Below are positions 1 to 9,425 of a stretch of DNA of 64,000 nucleotides, one piece after another. Under the pieces are notes generated by a model. That model was not told where the DNA came from, ran no database searches, and saw only the letters and a program-made list of their open reading frames with translations. The stretch comes from Stachybotrys elegans (taxonomy: Eukaryota > Ascomycota > Sordariomycetes > Hypocreales > Stachybotryaceae). Each line of letters starts with the position of its first letter. The first letter of the stretch is position 1. The stretch is taken from contig JAGPNK010000003.1 of the NCBI GenBank assembly GCA_020746835.1, positions 930,001 to 994,000 on the forward strand, given 5' to 3'. Position numbers and translations under genes: made by a program.

Positions 1-231
1 TCACAATGCGCCAGCTTCGATATAAGCGTTATTGCCTTGCTGCAGCCCCCCGCAGATGCACGGGAATCACTGATAAATGCCAGAGGTGTTCTGCCACCCT
101 CCTTCTCTTACACGAATCTCCCTCTCCTCGCCCTTCTTCCGCCCCGCCCCTGACGCACTGCTGCATGCGCACGCTGTCTTACACACCTGCATTTTGTGTT
201 GTAAGAGGCCGGTCGTCACCTGGAAGCAGCC

Positions 232-1630
232 ATGGCCTCTTTCGCGTCCGCCATGTCGGATGAGGATCGGGGGCCTCTTGTAATTGGTGTCTCGTCCATG
301 ATGTCGGCGCTGGCCACGATTACTATGCTTGTTCGGGCGTGGACGCGGGTGCGTCGCGGTGTGGAATTTGGCATAGATGATGGATGGATCTTGGTATCAT
401 TTGTCAGTTATTCCAATTCCTCTTCTCCTTTGGCAGTCTGCTAACTCCCAGCTTGCAGTGCTTACTATGGGTTCATTTCGTGGTCATCACTCTAGAGGTG
501 ATTATGGGAGGGCTTGGTGTTCCTCTCATCGTCAACTTATTGAGCAACCGAAGTACTCTGGCCGACTTCCTGAGGGTATTTGACATTTCATTTGGTCCTT
601 CTGTCAATCCCCAGCGCCCCGTATCAGCCAACTCACGACGCCTCAGATACTCTTCGTGCAATGCATCGTGAGCCCGATCGCCATCACCGTCACCAAGTTT
701 AGCTACCTCGCCATGTACTGGCGCTTCTTCCCCACGCCCTTTACACGACGAAGCTGCATGATTGTCGGCGGCCTGCAGCTCGCTTGGTGCCTGGCAGTTG
801 TCTTCCCTACCATCTTCCGGTGCAACCCCATCGAGGACGCGTGGAGATTCACGGTTCGGACAGACTCCTGCAACTTGGCCATCGGCGCATGGCTCGCGTG
901 GCAAGACGGCATCCCGGAGATTGCGACCACCATCATGATATACTGCCTGCCCCTGTACGAAGTCAGTCGGCTCCACACCTCGAGAAGCACCAAGCTGGCC
1001 ATCAGCGCCGTCTTCTTCTTGTGCAGTCTCACCGTCATTGCGAGCATCATGAGATTTGTGTACGCATACGAATACATACACACGCTGACAGGCTTGATGC
1101 CTGATGCAACCCGTACGTGATCCATTCTTGCCCCTGCCAGCCCTCGTATATGATGAGTCTCTAACAACCTACAAGTGGGAATGGCCAACGTGGTCATGTG
1201 GTGTCACATAGAAGTCTGCACAGGCTTCATCGCGGCCTGCCTGCCCGCCCTCCGGCCGGTCGCCATACAGATCTGGCACAAGTTGGGTTTCGCAAAGACA
1301 AGAGATGCCAGCGCCTCGAGGAGCAACCGCGTCGCTACCATCGGAGGCTCAGGGCCATCGGTCACCAAGAGCGGCTCCTTCTTGGATGGCCTGCGTGAGA
1401 AGAGCTTCTTCGTGTCCAGCTCGGCCAAGAGGGCCGAATCTTCCCACGGAAGCGTCCAAGAGCCCCAGAAGCTTCGCCTGTGGCCCGACGGATACCGTTT
1501 CAAGCCGCGCAGCGCGGTATGGAGGCCTTCAGCCGATGACCACCGGGAGGATTTGCCATTGAGGTCAATCAGCGTAAGGACAGATATCATGTGGAGGGAG
1601 GATTCCCGGACGTCAAAAGTAGAGGTTTAG
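232..1630 (+). CDS. SAT4/PTH11-like rhodopsin-fold integral membrane protein
   Basis: Exons 232-393, 459-575, 647-1112 and 1176-1630 join in frame to 399 residues. The introns have GT-AG ends and CTAAC or similar branch sites. The product has about seven hydrophobic helices, the first near residues 14-34, with a DDGW motif at the end of exon 1. The signature of the fungal 'rhodopsin domain' family sits near residues 265-285 (W-x2-IE, then ACLPALRP). The last 110 or so residues are polar, basic and Ser-rich, as in the cytoplasmic tails of this family. Members are fungal-specific seven-helix proteins, some acting as non-canonical GPCR-like receptors (Magnaporthe Pth11). There is no CFEM domain at the N terminus, so this is the short SAT4 subtype. 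The ligand is unknown. An alternative in-frame ATG lies at 253; I chose the first. Confidence 0.85.
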
Positions 1631-1785
1631 CCATGCTTCATGGATGTATCTACCCAATGTATAGAACAGCGCTGCGGCGACTCATCGCCGATCATCGTTA
1701 CAGTGCCACTTTAGAGCCGTAGTTTTGTGTGTGGGACGGGCGGGACAAAAAAGCACCGGAGCCATCTGAGGCAAAAATAGAACTC

Positions 1786-1873
1786 TCTCCCCGACCAGAA
1801 TTGAACTGGTGACCTTCAGGTTTGAAATTACTCAATTACAGCCCGACGTGATAGCCAACTACACCACAAGGAG
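1786..1873 (-). tRNA. tRNA-Tyr (GUA), 14-nt intron
   Basis: It folds as a cloverleaf: acceptor CTCCTTG/CGGGGAG, D stem GTG/CAC, anticodon stem TCGGG/CCTGA, T stem ACCAG/CTGGT and discriminator A. The anticodon loop reads CTGTAA(A), placing GTA at positions 34-36, hence tyrosine. A 14-nt intron follows position 37, the usual eukaryotic place. Box A (TGGTGTAGTTGG) and box B (GTTCAATTC) are intact. A run of five T on the minus strand (1773-1777) lies 9 nt downstream as Pol III terminator. The mature length is 74 nt. Confidence 0.9.
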
Positions 1874-2384
1874 ATTTATAACCTCCGGGAAGTTCATTGA
1901 GTGTTGAAGGGAGCTGATTCATTTTGTTATATATGCGAGGGATTCTTTCCAGGTACGGCTGGTCTTGTCTCACCACCTTGTGGCTACCCTAGACGATGTG
2001 GCTGTCATACAAACACAAGGTTCACTGAGCATGCAGATTTATTTTCGTGCGGAAGAAAGAAATATGCCCAGCAACTGTATGAAGTGTCCTGGCGGGGTGT
2101 TTGCATGGGCATGTGTTGAAGCTTTTATCCAATAGGCCAATAGTGAATGGCTGTGATACGTCAACTTCACATACAGTTAAGAACAGAACGACCATTCGCA
2201 GCACACGACTGCAATTTCGTCAAGACCTGCACCACACAGAAATTTTGCAATCAGAGGAATACCTGAATCATGCATAACTACCCTACAGGATACTCATTCA
2301 AGATCGTGACGGGAGGGCTGCGCACAAGTCATCGACTCCCACTCATCCCTCCGTAATGCGAAATAAGAAACTCGGCAGACATCT

Positions 2385-2474
2385 CTCCTTGTGGTGTAGT
2401 TGGCTATCACGTCGGGCTGTAATTGAATCAAATTCATTACCTGAAGGTCACCAGTTCAATTCTGGTCGGGGAGA
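2385..2474 (+). tRNA. tRNA-Tyr (GUA), 16-nt intron
   Basis: The mature sequence is identical to the minus-strand copy at 1786-1873, with the same acceptor, D, anticodon and T stems and the GTA anticodon. The intron after position 37 is 16 nt and differs in sequence. The first clear downstream T-run is at about 2510-2514, further away than in the other two copies, so termination may be less tight. Confidence 0.9.
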
Positions 2475-2578
2475 TCAACCCAGGGGAGAACAACCCATCT
2501 TTTTGGTCCATCTTTTTGTGGGTTACGCCATCGCGTCTGTTCCCCGTCATAGAGCGTAATTCCATCGCCGCCTCCCAT

Positions 2579-2667
2579 CTCCTTGTGGTGTAGTTGGCTA
2601 TCACGTCGGGCTGTAATTGTTAAGATTGTTCACCTGAAGGTCACCAGTTCAATTCTGGTCGGGGAGA
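2579..2667 (+). tRNA. tRNA-Tyr (GUA), 15-nt intron
   Basis: This is a third copy with an identical mature sequence and a 15-nt intron of yet another sequence. It lies 104 bp downstream of the second copy in the same orientation. A T4 terminator (2673-2676) followed by T5 lies 6 nt after the 3' end. Box A and box B are intact. Confidence 0.9.
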
Positions 2668-3256
2668 TTCGCTTTTCTTTTTGTTGTGGTTGTTGTCGAT
2701 GCCATGTGTTGGTGACTTTTTGCCCAAGTGCAACTTTGAGTGGCGGGGCGTCCCTTTTTGCTGGCCTGCGGTCCTCTCGTAGTCCTTGTGACAACACCTC
2801 TACCTCAAATCATTAAGTTGGAAATACATGTGGACATGTTAGCATTCATCGCTGAAGTCCACATAGCATGGCCCGCTCTCATGAAGGATAAAGGTTGTAG
2901 GTGCCAGCGGAGGCCAGGGAGGACTACGGCAGCCTCCAGGTGCATGCCAATTCTCTCCCACATGCGCAACTCGGCCACCTCGTTGACCCATCGATTGTCT
3001 TAAATTAAACAAGTCAATTTGACCCATATGAAATGCTTTCTTTGGTAGATATTGGAACTTGTGCCCAGACGCCGTTTCTTACTATCATTAATATGCTTCG
3101 CGTCCTCAAGGTCATTCTATGTTCCCAAGGCCCCGTAACGCCCATTCGCTTTGTTCTGAATCCCAGACTGCCCACGAACATGATAAAAACCCCGACGCCT
3201 TTAATGCCCTTCCAGCCTTGTTTCCCGATATAAATATGCCCTTCCTATGCTGTGCT

Positions 3257-4254
3257 TCATTTGCCTCCCGACGCCGCCACGGCTCGCTTCGCGTGGCGTG
3301 AGACTTCCTTGCGGGCAAAAGTACCCTCGCCATTCACAATCATGCTGTGGTCCGCAATCTCGACTTGGTCGGCATGGTCTGTTCTACCGTCCTTGCTCAT
3401 AAGTCGTTTCATGGTGGACTCCCAGAGGCGGAATCGCTCCTTTCCGTGGGTATCCGTCTCGACGAGGGTCTTGGCCTCCTTTTGCTTGCGCATCTTTGAT
3501 GCTCGGACGAGTCCTCGCAGCGCCTCCTCGCCCTGGGCGGCTGTGCGCGCGGCATCTTCTCGGATCTGCTTGGGGTCGCGCACGCTCGTGTCTTCCTGCG
3601 GCGTGAATCGGTACGTGTGTCGGCTGGGGAAGTCGGGGAAGGAGGCGGGAATGTATTGCTTGTCGTCCTTGTCGGGCTGGCCGCTGAGCTCTTGGCCCAG
3701 CAGCGGGAGGGTGGCATGGGCGTCTTGGTCGTCAATGACGAGGTTCGCAAACTCGGGCAGGACGTCTTGTTTAGGTATTGGGTGTTTTAGGTGTGGTTTT
3801 AGAGAGGACATGGGAAGATTGAAACGTCGCATGGTAATCTCAAAGTCGGTAGGAATCGGATGCTCGCGTCGCGAAGCAATGGCGAAGGTCTTGGTCTCCT
3901 CAATCAAAGATTCTAGGTCTGTCTCTGTGTTAATCAGGCAGCGGGCTCGAAACGCCGTGAGGGGAACCGACAAGCTTCCACCGTCGAGGTGAAGTCCTCC
4001 ATAGCTTCTGGAGTGGCGGAGGCGAAGCCATCGTATTTCAAGACCATGGCGATGGCGCGTTGAATGCCGCGCCGCGCCAAGTGGTGCTGCGTTGGTTCGC
4101 AGGACTCGCGAGTGCAGTCGTCGACCTCTTCCTTGGTCGCTGGTAGCTCATCAAAGAGTCCGTCTATAGCATCGCCTTTGGCGCTCTTCAGTCGCTTCGG
4201 GTCCGGGTCCGAGTCGGCGTGCTCGCTGGGCGAGAGGCTGTGCTTCTCCGTCAT
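3257..4254 (-). CDS. TAF8: TFIID subunit TAF8
   Basis: Exons 3972-4254 and 3257-3918 join to 314 residues. The 53-nt intron has a GTCGGT donor, a CTGAT branch and an ACAG acceptor; this choice restores the continuous stretch EAYLESLIEETKTFA. The N-terminal half carries the bromo-associated histone-fold region (about residues 50-110: HLARRGIQRAIA, then EAMEDFTS). The TAF8 C-terminal signature PDFPSRHTYRFTP lies at about 189-201. Known role of the family: TAF8 pairs with TAF10 by histone folds and bridges TFIID lobes for Pol II pre-initiation. The tail is rich in Lys/Arg and Glu. The gene is divergent from the isochorismatase/AlkB fusion gene. The donor is not a consensus one, so the exact splice site is slightly uncertain; the family call is not. 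Confidence 0.88.
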
Positions 4255-5882
4255 GGTGAGCAGGTGCTGGGAACTGTAGGTTGCGAAGCGACGCGGCGTG
4301 GGAGACGTAGGCAGAGCCTGGGCCGCAGAGTATGTCCTAATTGTGCATCGAGGAGGCTACGGCGATGGATATGCGGAGAAAGCGTATGCGCAAGATGAGA
4401 GCGGATGGTGCGCAGTGAATGAGCATGGAAACATGGAGATGCTGGACGATGGTTTTCAAGATTGACTTGGGATGGTTGGAAGGCAAAAGCGCCGGCAGAT
4501 CTACGGCAGACCCAGTGTCATGGCCAGTCTGCACTAAATGTTAGTGGCATGGGCGCTGTATTTGGAAAATGCGCCAGCCCTGCATTTGCTTTGCATTCAT
4601 GATTGATCAATTTGATTTTAGAGGGTGTATTCATCATTGACAACGGCCGGCAGACGGGATTCATGCTATTGACACAATGACAATGCTCTGGATAGACAAG
4701 TGTGCTTGCTCTTCAGGTAAAGGATAGTCCGAAGGGGCAACTGGTAAATATACGGGATATTGTGATAACCTCCCCTGCTTATTGACCACGCCCTTCATTC
4801 CATGGCAACATGACACCGACGAGTCCATTCACCTTGGCTCTGCAGGATCCGTGACAGCAATCACGGTGATCATCAGCCCTCTCGCAACGCCAAGCAGGTT
4901 CTACAGGAGTCTAGACCGAAGGAATCCGGGGCGGCCTCATCTTCCAAGGACGCTCGGAACTTCGGTTAAGCAGGTGACAGCCGAAGACGGTGAGACGTCA
5001 GTGAGCACGGGCAGAGAGCACCGGCAGATGGATGGCAGCGCGGCAAAGTCCGGCGATGACAAAAGGCTGCAGCCGATTGCGGGCAAGATACTGCACAAGC
5101 TGCAGCAGGCATGCAGGCGTGATACGTGGCCGCGCGTGCGAGCAGGTTATTCCTCCTCGTCCTCCACCGGGAGCAGCTCCGGGGCGAGCTGCGCAGGACC
5201 TATCATCTATCATGCTGCTGCTGTCAAAACGGATGGCGATCAGGGTCCGAGCACACCATCCATGCAGCCCGCACAAGTTCCGTGTCCGTCCGGCCTTTTT
5301 TTCCATGCTTGATTTTGTCTGCTGGGGCCAAAATCCGCCCGTCGCCGATGCCCACCCATGTAAGGTCATCAGGAAGACAGGAAAGAAAAAATTGAAATAA
5401 AAATAAAATGAAATAAACGCTGCCAAAACCGTGCTTACATTTATCGCAAATTGCTCAAACTAGATGATTCATTAAGACGTCCATCTCGGCACTTGATGCA
5501 CCATCTTTCCACCCCGTTTCCTCTTGTCCGCCAGTCCGCCTACCTTCTTTCCGTAGCCCCTCAGCTCTTTCCTGTTTCTGCAGGACAGCCATAATAACCA
5601 GACCGAATAATTAAGCATTTAATATTTATTTCCACCTCGAACCAACAACCACCCGCATCTCCTCATTCTCCTCCTCCGCCTCCTCCTCCTCCTACCCTCC
5701 TACCCTCTCGTCTCTTGTCTCTTGTTGCTCTTCTTCTTTTCATGTTTGTTTCAAGTACACGCCTTGCCGCTGAGCCTCGGTCATGCCATCCCACGCCTAC
5801 CAGCTTTTCTCACCATACCTAATCATCACCAGCATCGTTAGCCAGTGGCCTCTTATGGCTTGGGTTTAGGCTCGCCTCCGCC
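4255..5882. promoter_or_regulatory. Divergent intergenic region (TAF8 / fusion gene)
   Basis: These 1.6 kb lie between two divergent start codons. A 176-codon open frame at 4782-5312 has no recognisable domain and overlaps other frames of equal quality, so I do not call it. The part next to the fusion gene (about 5650-5760) is a strong pyrimidine (CT) tract, typical of filamentous-fungal core promoters and 5' leaders. Nothing else was recognised. Confidence 0.5.
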
Positions 5883-8708
5883 ATGTTTCCTTTCGACCCC
5901 GTCTCGCTTCCCCAGATCAGCTCCCGGAGGGCCCTCATCGCCGTTGACTTCCAGAACGACTTCGTCGGCCCCGATGGAGCCTTGCCTGTCCCTGAGCCTG
6001 AAGGCTTCCTGGACCGCGCAGCCAGTCTAGCCGCCGCCTTCCGCGAGGCTGGCGGCGACGTCGTCTGGGTTTGCTCGGCCTTTGACAAGCCGAGGCCCGT
6101 AGACGAGCAGATTCTCGTCAGTGATATGCCTCCGCCCACTGCTCTCGGCTCTTCTGCTCGTGGCCGTCGTCGCCCGCCCCCTTCTCCGGCCCAGCAACCC
6201 GACGCTCCCATCGATCCCGAGGCCTTTCTCAGCCACGCCAAACCTCAGTGTCTCCAGCCGGACTCTCCAGGCACCAAAGCTCCGACTGTCATCCAAGATG
6301 CCATGACCAGGTCTGATATGACGCTGACCAAGACTCACTACTCCGCCTTCCAGGGCACGAACCTGCTTCGCAACCTCCGCGCAAAGATGGTCATGGAGGT
6401 CTTCATATGCGGCTCGCTCGCCAATGTCGGCGTCTATGCCACGGCCCTCGACGCTGCTGGCCACGGCATGTCCATCACCGTCATTGAGGACTGCTGTGGC
6501 TACCGCAGCGACGCCAGGCAGATGTACATGGTCAACAGCTTGACAGAAGTGACTGGTTGTGAAATTATCTCGGCTGCCCAGGTCCTCGACATGATCCAGC
6601 CTAAGCCGCCCACCAAAGTCGCCAGGCGCCCTAAGAAGAAAAAGGAGTCCTCCACGCCTGCAACGCGCGATGCAGTACCCAGTGCGGTGGACATTACGCA
6701 ATCCATGAGCAAACTGAAACTGGAACCTGAATCCCCTGGCCCCGCGTCTTCTGCAAAATCAACATCGCCATCGTCGCAACCTGCCAATGTTAAGGCCACA
6801 TCGCAAGAGAAGCCAAAAGAAGCGGCCAAGGCAATAGAAGCGGATAGAATCGAGGCTGAGCCCGCTACACCCACGCCTGAGTTGACACAGGGCGTCACTA
6901 GCTCCCCAGAAAACACCGGCAAGGGCGTCAATGACAAAGATACTGCCGTGATGCCAGCTCAGCAATCTGTTCCAGGAGAAAATGCCCAGGATAAAAATGA
7001 CGAAGCTGCCGCTATCGAACCATCAGACGACGCCATAATACCCGCCCCGCCTGAGCCTGACCAAGCGACACCCAGCAAACCCGAGAAAACCATGGACAAG
7101 CAAGCCGCTGTAAGAGATGACGCGAGCGACGAGCAGTCGCTACCTTTCCAGCAAAAAGGCCTCTGCGCCGGGGACACTGACATCATCGAAAACCTGCTCC
7201 CTCCGTCTCTTGAGGAGAAAGCTTTTGACATACTCAAGGACGAAGTCCGTTGGCAGCGCATGTCGCACCAAGGCGGCGATGTTCCACGCCTTGTTGCCGT
7301 GCAGGGAGCCATCAGCGATGACGGTAGCATGCCCGTTTACCGCCATCCATCAGACGAGTCGCCGCCTCTGCTGCCCTTCTCGCCTACCGTACTGGCAATT
7401 AAGTCAGAGGCTGAGAAGCACCTTGGCCACCCTCTCAACCATGTCTTGATACAGTACTATCGCGACGGTATGGACTACATCTCTGAGCACAGCGACAAGA
7501 CGCTCGACATTGTCCGAGGCTCCTACATTGCCAATGTCAGCCTCGGTGCCCGGCGAACCATGGTCCTACGAACCAAGAGGCTGGATAAGGACCCGTCTCT
7601 TGTACGCACCGACGATACCACAACTGGAACTGACAATGCTGAACGACCAACCTCGAATAAACGCCAGACGCAGCGCGCCCTACTTCCTCACAACTCACTG
7701 TGTCGTATGGGTCTCCGCACAAACATGCAATGGCTACATGCCATCCGCCAAGATAAGCGCGCCGACCGCGACAAGACTCCAGCTGAGCTCGCCTTTGCCG
7801 GCGGCCGCATCTCTCTAACCTTTCGACAAATTGGCACTTTCCTCTCCGCAGATGAGAAGATTATCTGGGGACAGGGCGCGACCGGCAAGACTCGCGCCGA
7901 GGCGCAGCCAGTCATCAATGGCCAGAGTGCCGAGGCAGTCAGGATGCTACAGGCCTTTGGCACCGAGAACCATTCTTCCACGTTCGACTGGGAAAAGCAT
8001 TATGGAAAGGGATTTGACGTTCTGCATATGAGCAGCTCGCCTCGATTCTTTGCCTCAAGCGACCCCATCGTCAATATGCGCATCGCCATGATGCTGGCCG
8101 AGTTTGGCATTGGCTACGCCAAGGGAAGTATGGGACCCGCTGCAGGAAGTGGTGGTTCAAAAGAAACACAGCCTGTGGACCAGTTCGATGAGTCTTCAGT
8201 GGCCGTCAAGCTCGTCGATAATGACTCCGCCAAATCTGTTGTCCATGGCGATATTGCCATCATGCTATATCTCGACGCTCGCCGCGCTCAGACGCAAGCC
8301 ACCCCTTCCACACCCCCCGAATTGGCTTCTCGCTTCTCGCGCTTCCAGCAAGCACTGGATTTACTTAGGCAGTGGCGCAAAATCCAACGCGATTCTGATC
8401 GAGTCGCGTCAGCCAAGCCGGAGCTTATCTTTTGGGATGGCATCGCTGCCTCGGCCGAGGGGGGATTTATGGTCAGCAGCAAGCTGTGTCTAGTCGATTT
8501 TGCCGTATGGCCTGTTCTTCATGACATGGTGGAGAAGCGTGGCTTGGGTGTTTTCGACCGATTGGACGGTCTTCGTAAATATTACGAGAGGGTAGCTGCG
8601 GTAGCAAGTGTGCAAAAGGTTCTGGGCAAAACTGACGAGGTGGAGGAGACTCAGAGGAGGAAAGGAGGACGAGGGAGAGAAGGAGAAGAGGGAGGAAAAG
8701 AAAGGTGA
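5883..8708 (+). CDS. Isochorismatase-like / AlkB-type dioxygenase / GST-like fusion protein
   Basis: A single exon of 941 codons. Residues about 12-245 form an isochorismatase-like hydrolase fold (VDFQNDF near 20-26, THYSAF, ICGSLANVGVYATA near 176-190). The position usually holding the nucleophilic Cys is Gly (NVGV), as in PhzD-type isochorismatases. Residues about 245-430 are low-complexity Pro/Glu/Lys/Ser linker. Residues about 440-665 match AlkB-family Fe(II)/2-oxoglutarate dioxygenases: HSD iron motif at 536-538, a later His in WLHAI, and R-x5-R (RISLTFR) beginning at 642. Residues about 700-925 look like glutathione-S-transferase, ending in a helical part (LVDFAVWPVLHDM, then YERVAAVASVQKVLG). 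AlkB enzymes remove alkyl groups from nucleic acids; the substrate here is unknown. The frame stops at 8708, but an open Glu/Lys-rich frame continues in +1 to 8991 (see findings). Confidence 0.85.
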   Translation: MFPFDPVSLPQISSRRALIAVDFQNDFVGPDGALPVPEPEGFLDRAASLAAAFREAGGDVVWVCSAFDKPRPVDEQILVSDMPPPTALGSSARGRRRPPPSPAQQPDAPIDPEAFLSHAKPQCLQPDSPGTKAPTVIQDAMTRSDMTLTKTHYSAFQGTNLLRNLRAKMVMEVFICGSLANVGVYATALDAAGHGMSITVIEDCCGYRSDARQMYMVNSLTEVTGCEIISAAQVLDMIQPKPPTKVARRPKKKKESSTPATRDAVPSAVDITQSMSKLKLEPESPGPASSAKSTSPSSQPANVKATSQEKPKEAAKAIEADRIEAEPATPTPELTQGVTSSPENTGKGVNDKDTAVMPAQQSVPGENAQDKNDEAAAIEPSDDAIIPAPPEPDQATPSKPEKTMDKQAAVRDDASDEQSLPFQQKGLCAGDTDIIENLLPPSLEEKAFDILKDEVRWQRMSHQGGDVPRLVAVQGAISDDGSMPVYRHPSDESPPLLPFSPTVLAIKSEAEKHLGHPLNHVLIQYYRDGMDYISEHSDKTLDIVRGSYIANVSLGARRTMVLRTKRLDKDPSLVRTDDTTTGTDNAERPTSNKRQTQRALLPHNSLCRMGLRTNMQWLHAIRQDKRADRDKTPAELAFAGGRISLTFRQIGTFLSADEKIIWGQGATGKTRAEAQPVINGQSAEAVRMLQAFGTENHSSTFDWEKHYGKGFDVLHMSSSPRFFASSDPIVNMRIAMMLAEFGIGYAKGSMGPAAGSGGSKETQPVDQFDESSVAVKLVDNDSAKSVVHGDIAIMLYLDARRAQTQATPSTPPELASRFSRFQQALDLLRQWRKIQRDSDRVASAKPELIFWDGIAASAEGGFMVSSKLCLVDFAVWPVLHDMVEKRGLGVFDRLDGLRKYYERVAAVASVQKVLGKTDEVEETQRRKGGRGREGEEGGKER

Positions 8709-9425
8709 GAAGGACGCAGAGAAGGTACAAGACGATGCAAAGATAGAAGATCAGGATAAGGCCTTGAAAGTTGGGGAAGTCGAGAGCAAGAAAGAGCCGG
8801 CATCAAGTGATGCACTAGCGAAGATCAAGGAGCCAGATGCTGTGGAAAACGCACAGCCTGGAGAGGATAGCGGGACTGGAAAGGGGAACGCAGAGACGCA
8901 GACCCCGGAAATGGACATCAAAAAGGGCCAAGAGGACAAGGCAGGAAGTAGTAGGAAAGAGGAAAAGAAGGGAAAGAAGGGAAAGGCTTAACGAACAACT
9001 GGGATTTAGCATGGGAGGATATAAATGGGTTCACATATCGCAAGGTAGACCATGTTTTGGGCATAGCACATCGGCAAGGAATATCACGGTACATAGCGGG
9101 TGGAAATTGTTCTTGGAACGCAATCCAAAAGGCTCATTGCAATCGTGATTGGATGCAAAGCATTGTCATGAACTGTTGGCATGGTTTCTCTCTTACAATA
9201 TTGGTATATGTATGTGCAAACGAAAGAGCAACTCAAGGCCGAAGACGGGGCAAATGCTCCCAGGTAACAAACATATCAATCCATTACAATCCGAACGAAC
9301 AAGTTAGCCCAGCCAACCACGGCAAATTCGAAAGGCAAAAAGGAGAAACCCATGACAACCAAAGCAGTCTCAGTTCTAGCAGCTCCCGGACTGCAGAGGG
9401 AAGCGACTCGTTGGCGCGGGTTGCA
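8709..9425. other. 3' region between convergent genes, with an open +1 frame to 8991
   Basis: From about 8650 to 8991 the +1 frame encodes an uninterrupted Glu/Lys/Asp/Ala-rich stretch ending in KKGKKGKA and a TAA at 8989-8991. It reads like a displaced C-terminal tail of the fusion protein. The remaining 434 bases up to the SHMT stop look like two 3' untranslated regions and hold nothing else I recognise. Confidence 0.5.

Larger units (their letters stand above)
1631..3256. other. Intergenic region with three tRNA-Tyr genes and no protein gene
   Basis: Apart from the three tRNA genes annotated separately, I see no supported coding sequence here. Two short open frames starting near 2356 and 2583 share the same opening residues only because they run through tRNA copies. 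No transposon ends or large repeats were seen around the tRNA copies. Confidence 0.7.

Noticed and set aside
2356..2816. Two short open frames with the same first dozen residues
   Set aside because: The shared residues are translations of two tRNA-Tyr genes.
4782..5312. 176-codon open frame in the TAF8 / fusion-gene spacer
   Set aside because: It has no domain, overlaps competing frames on both strands, and lies in a promoter region.
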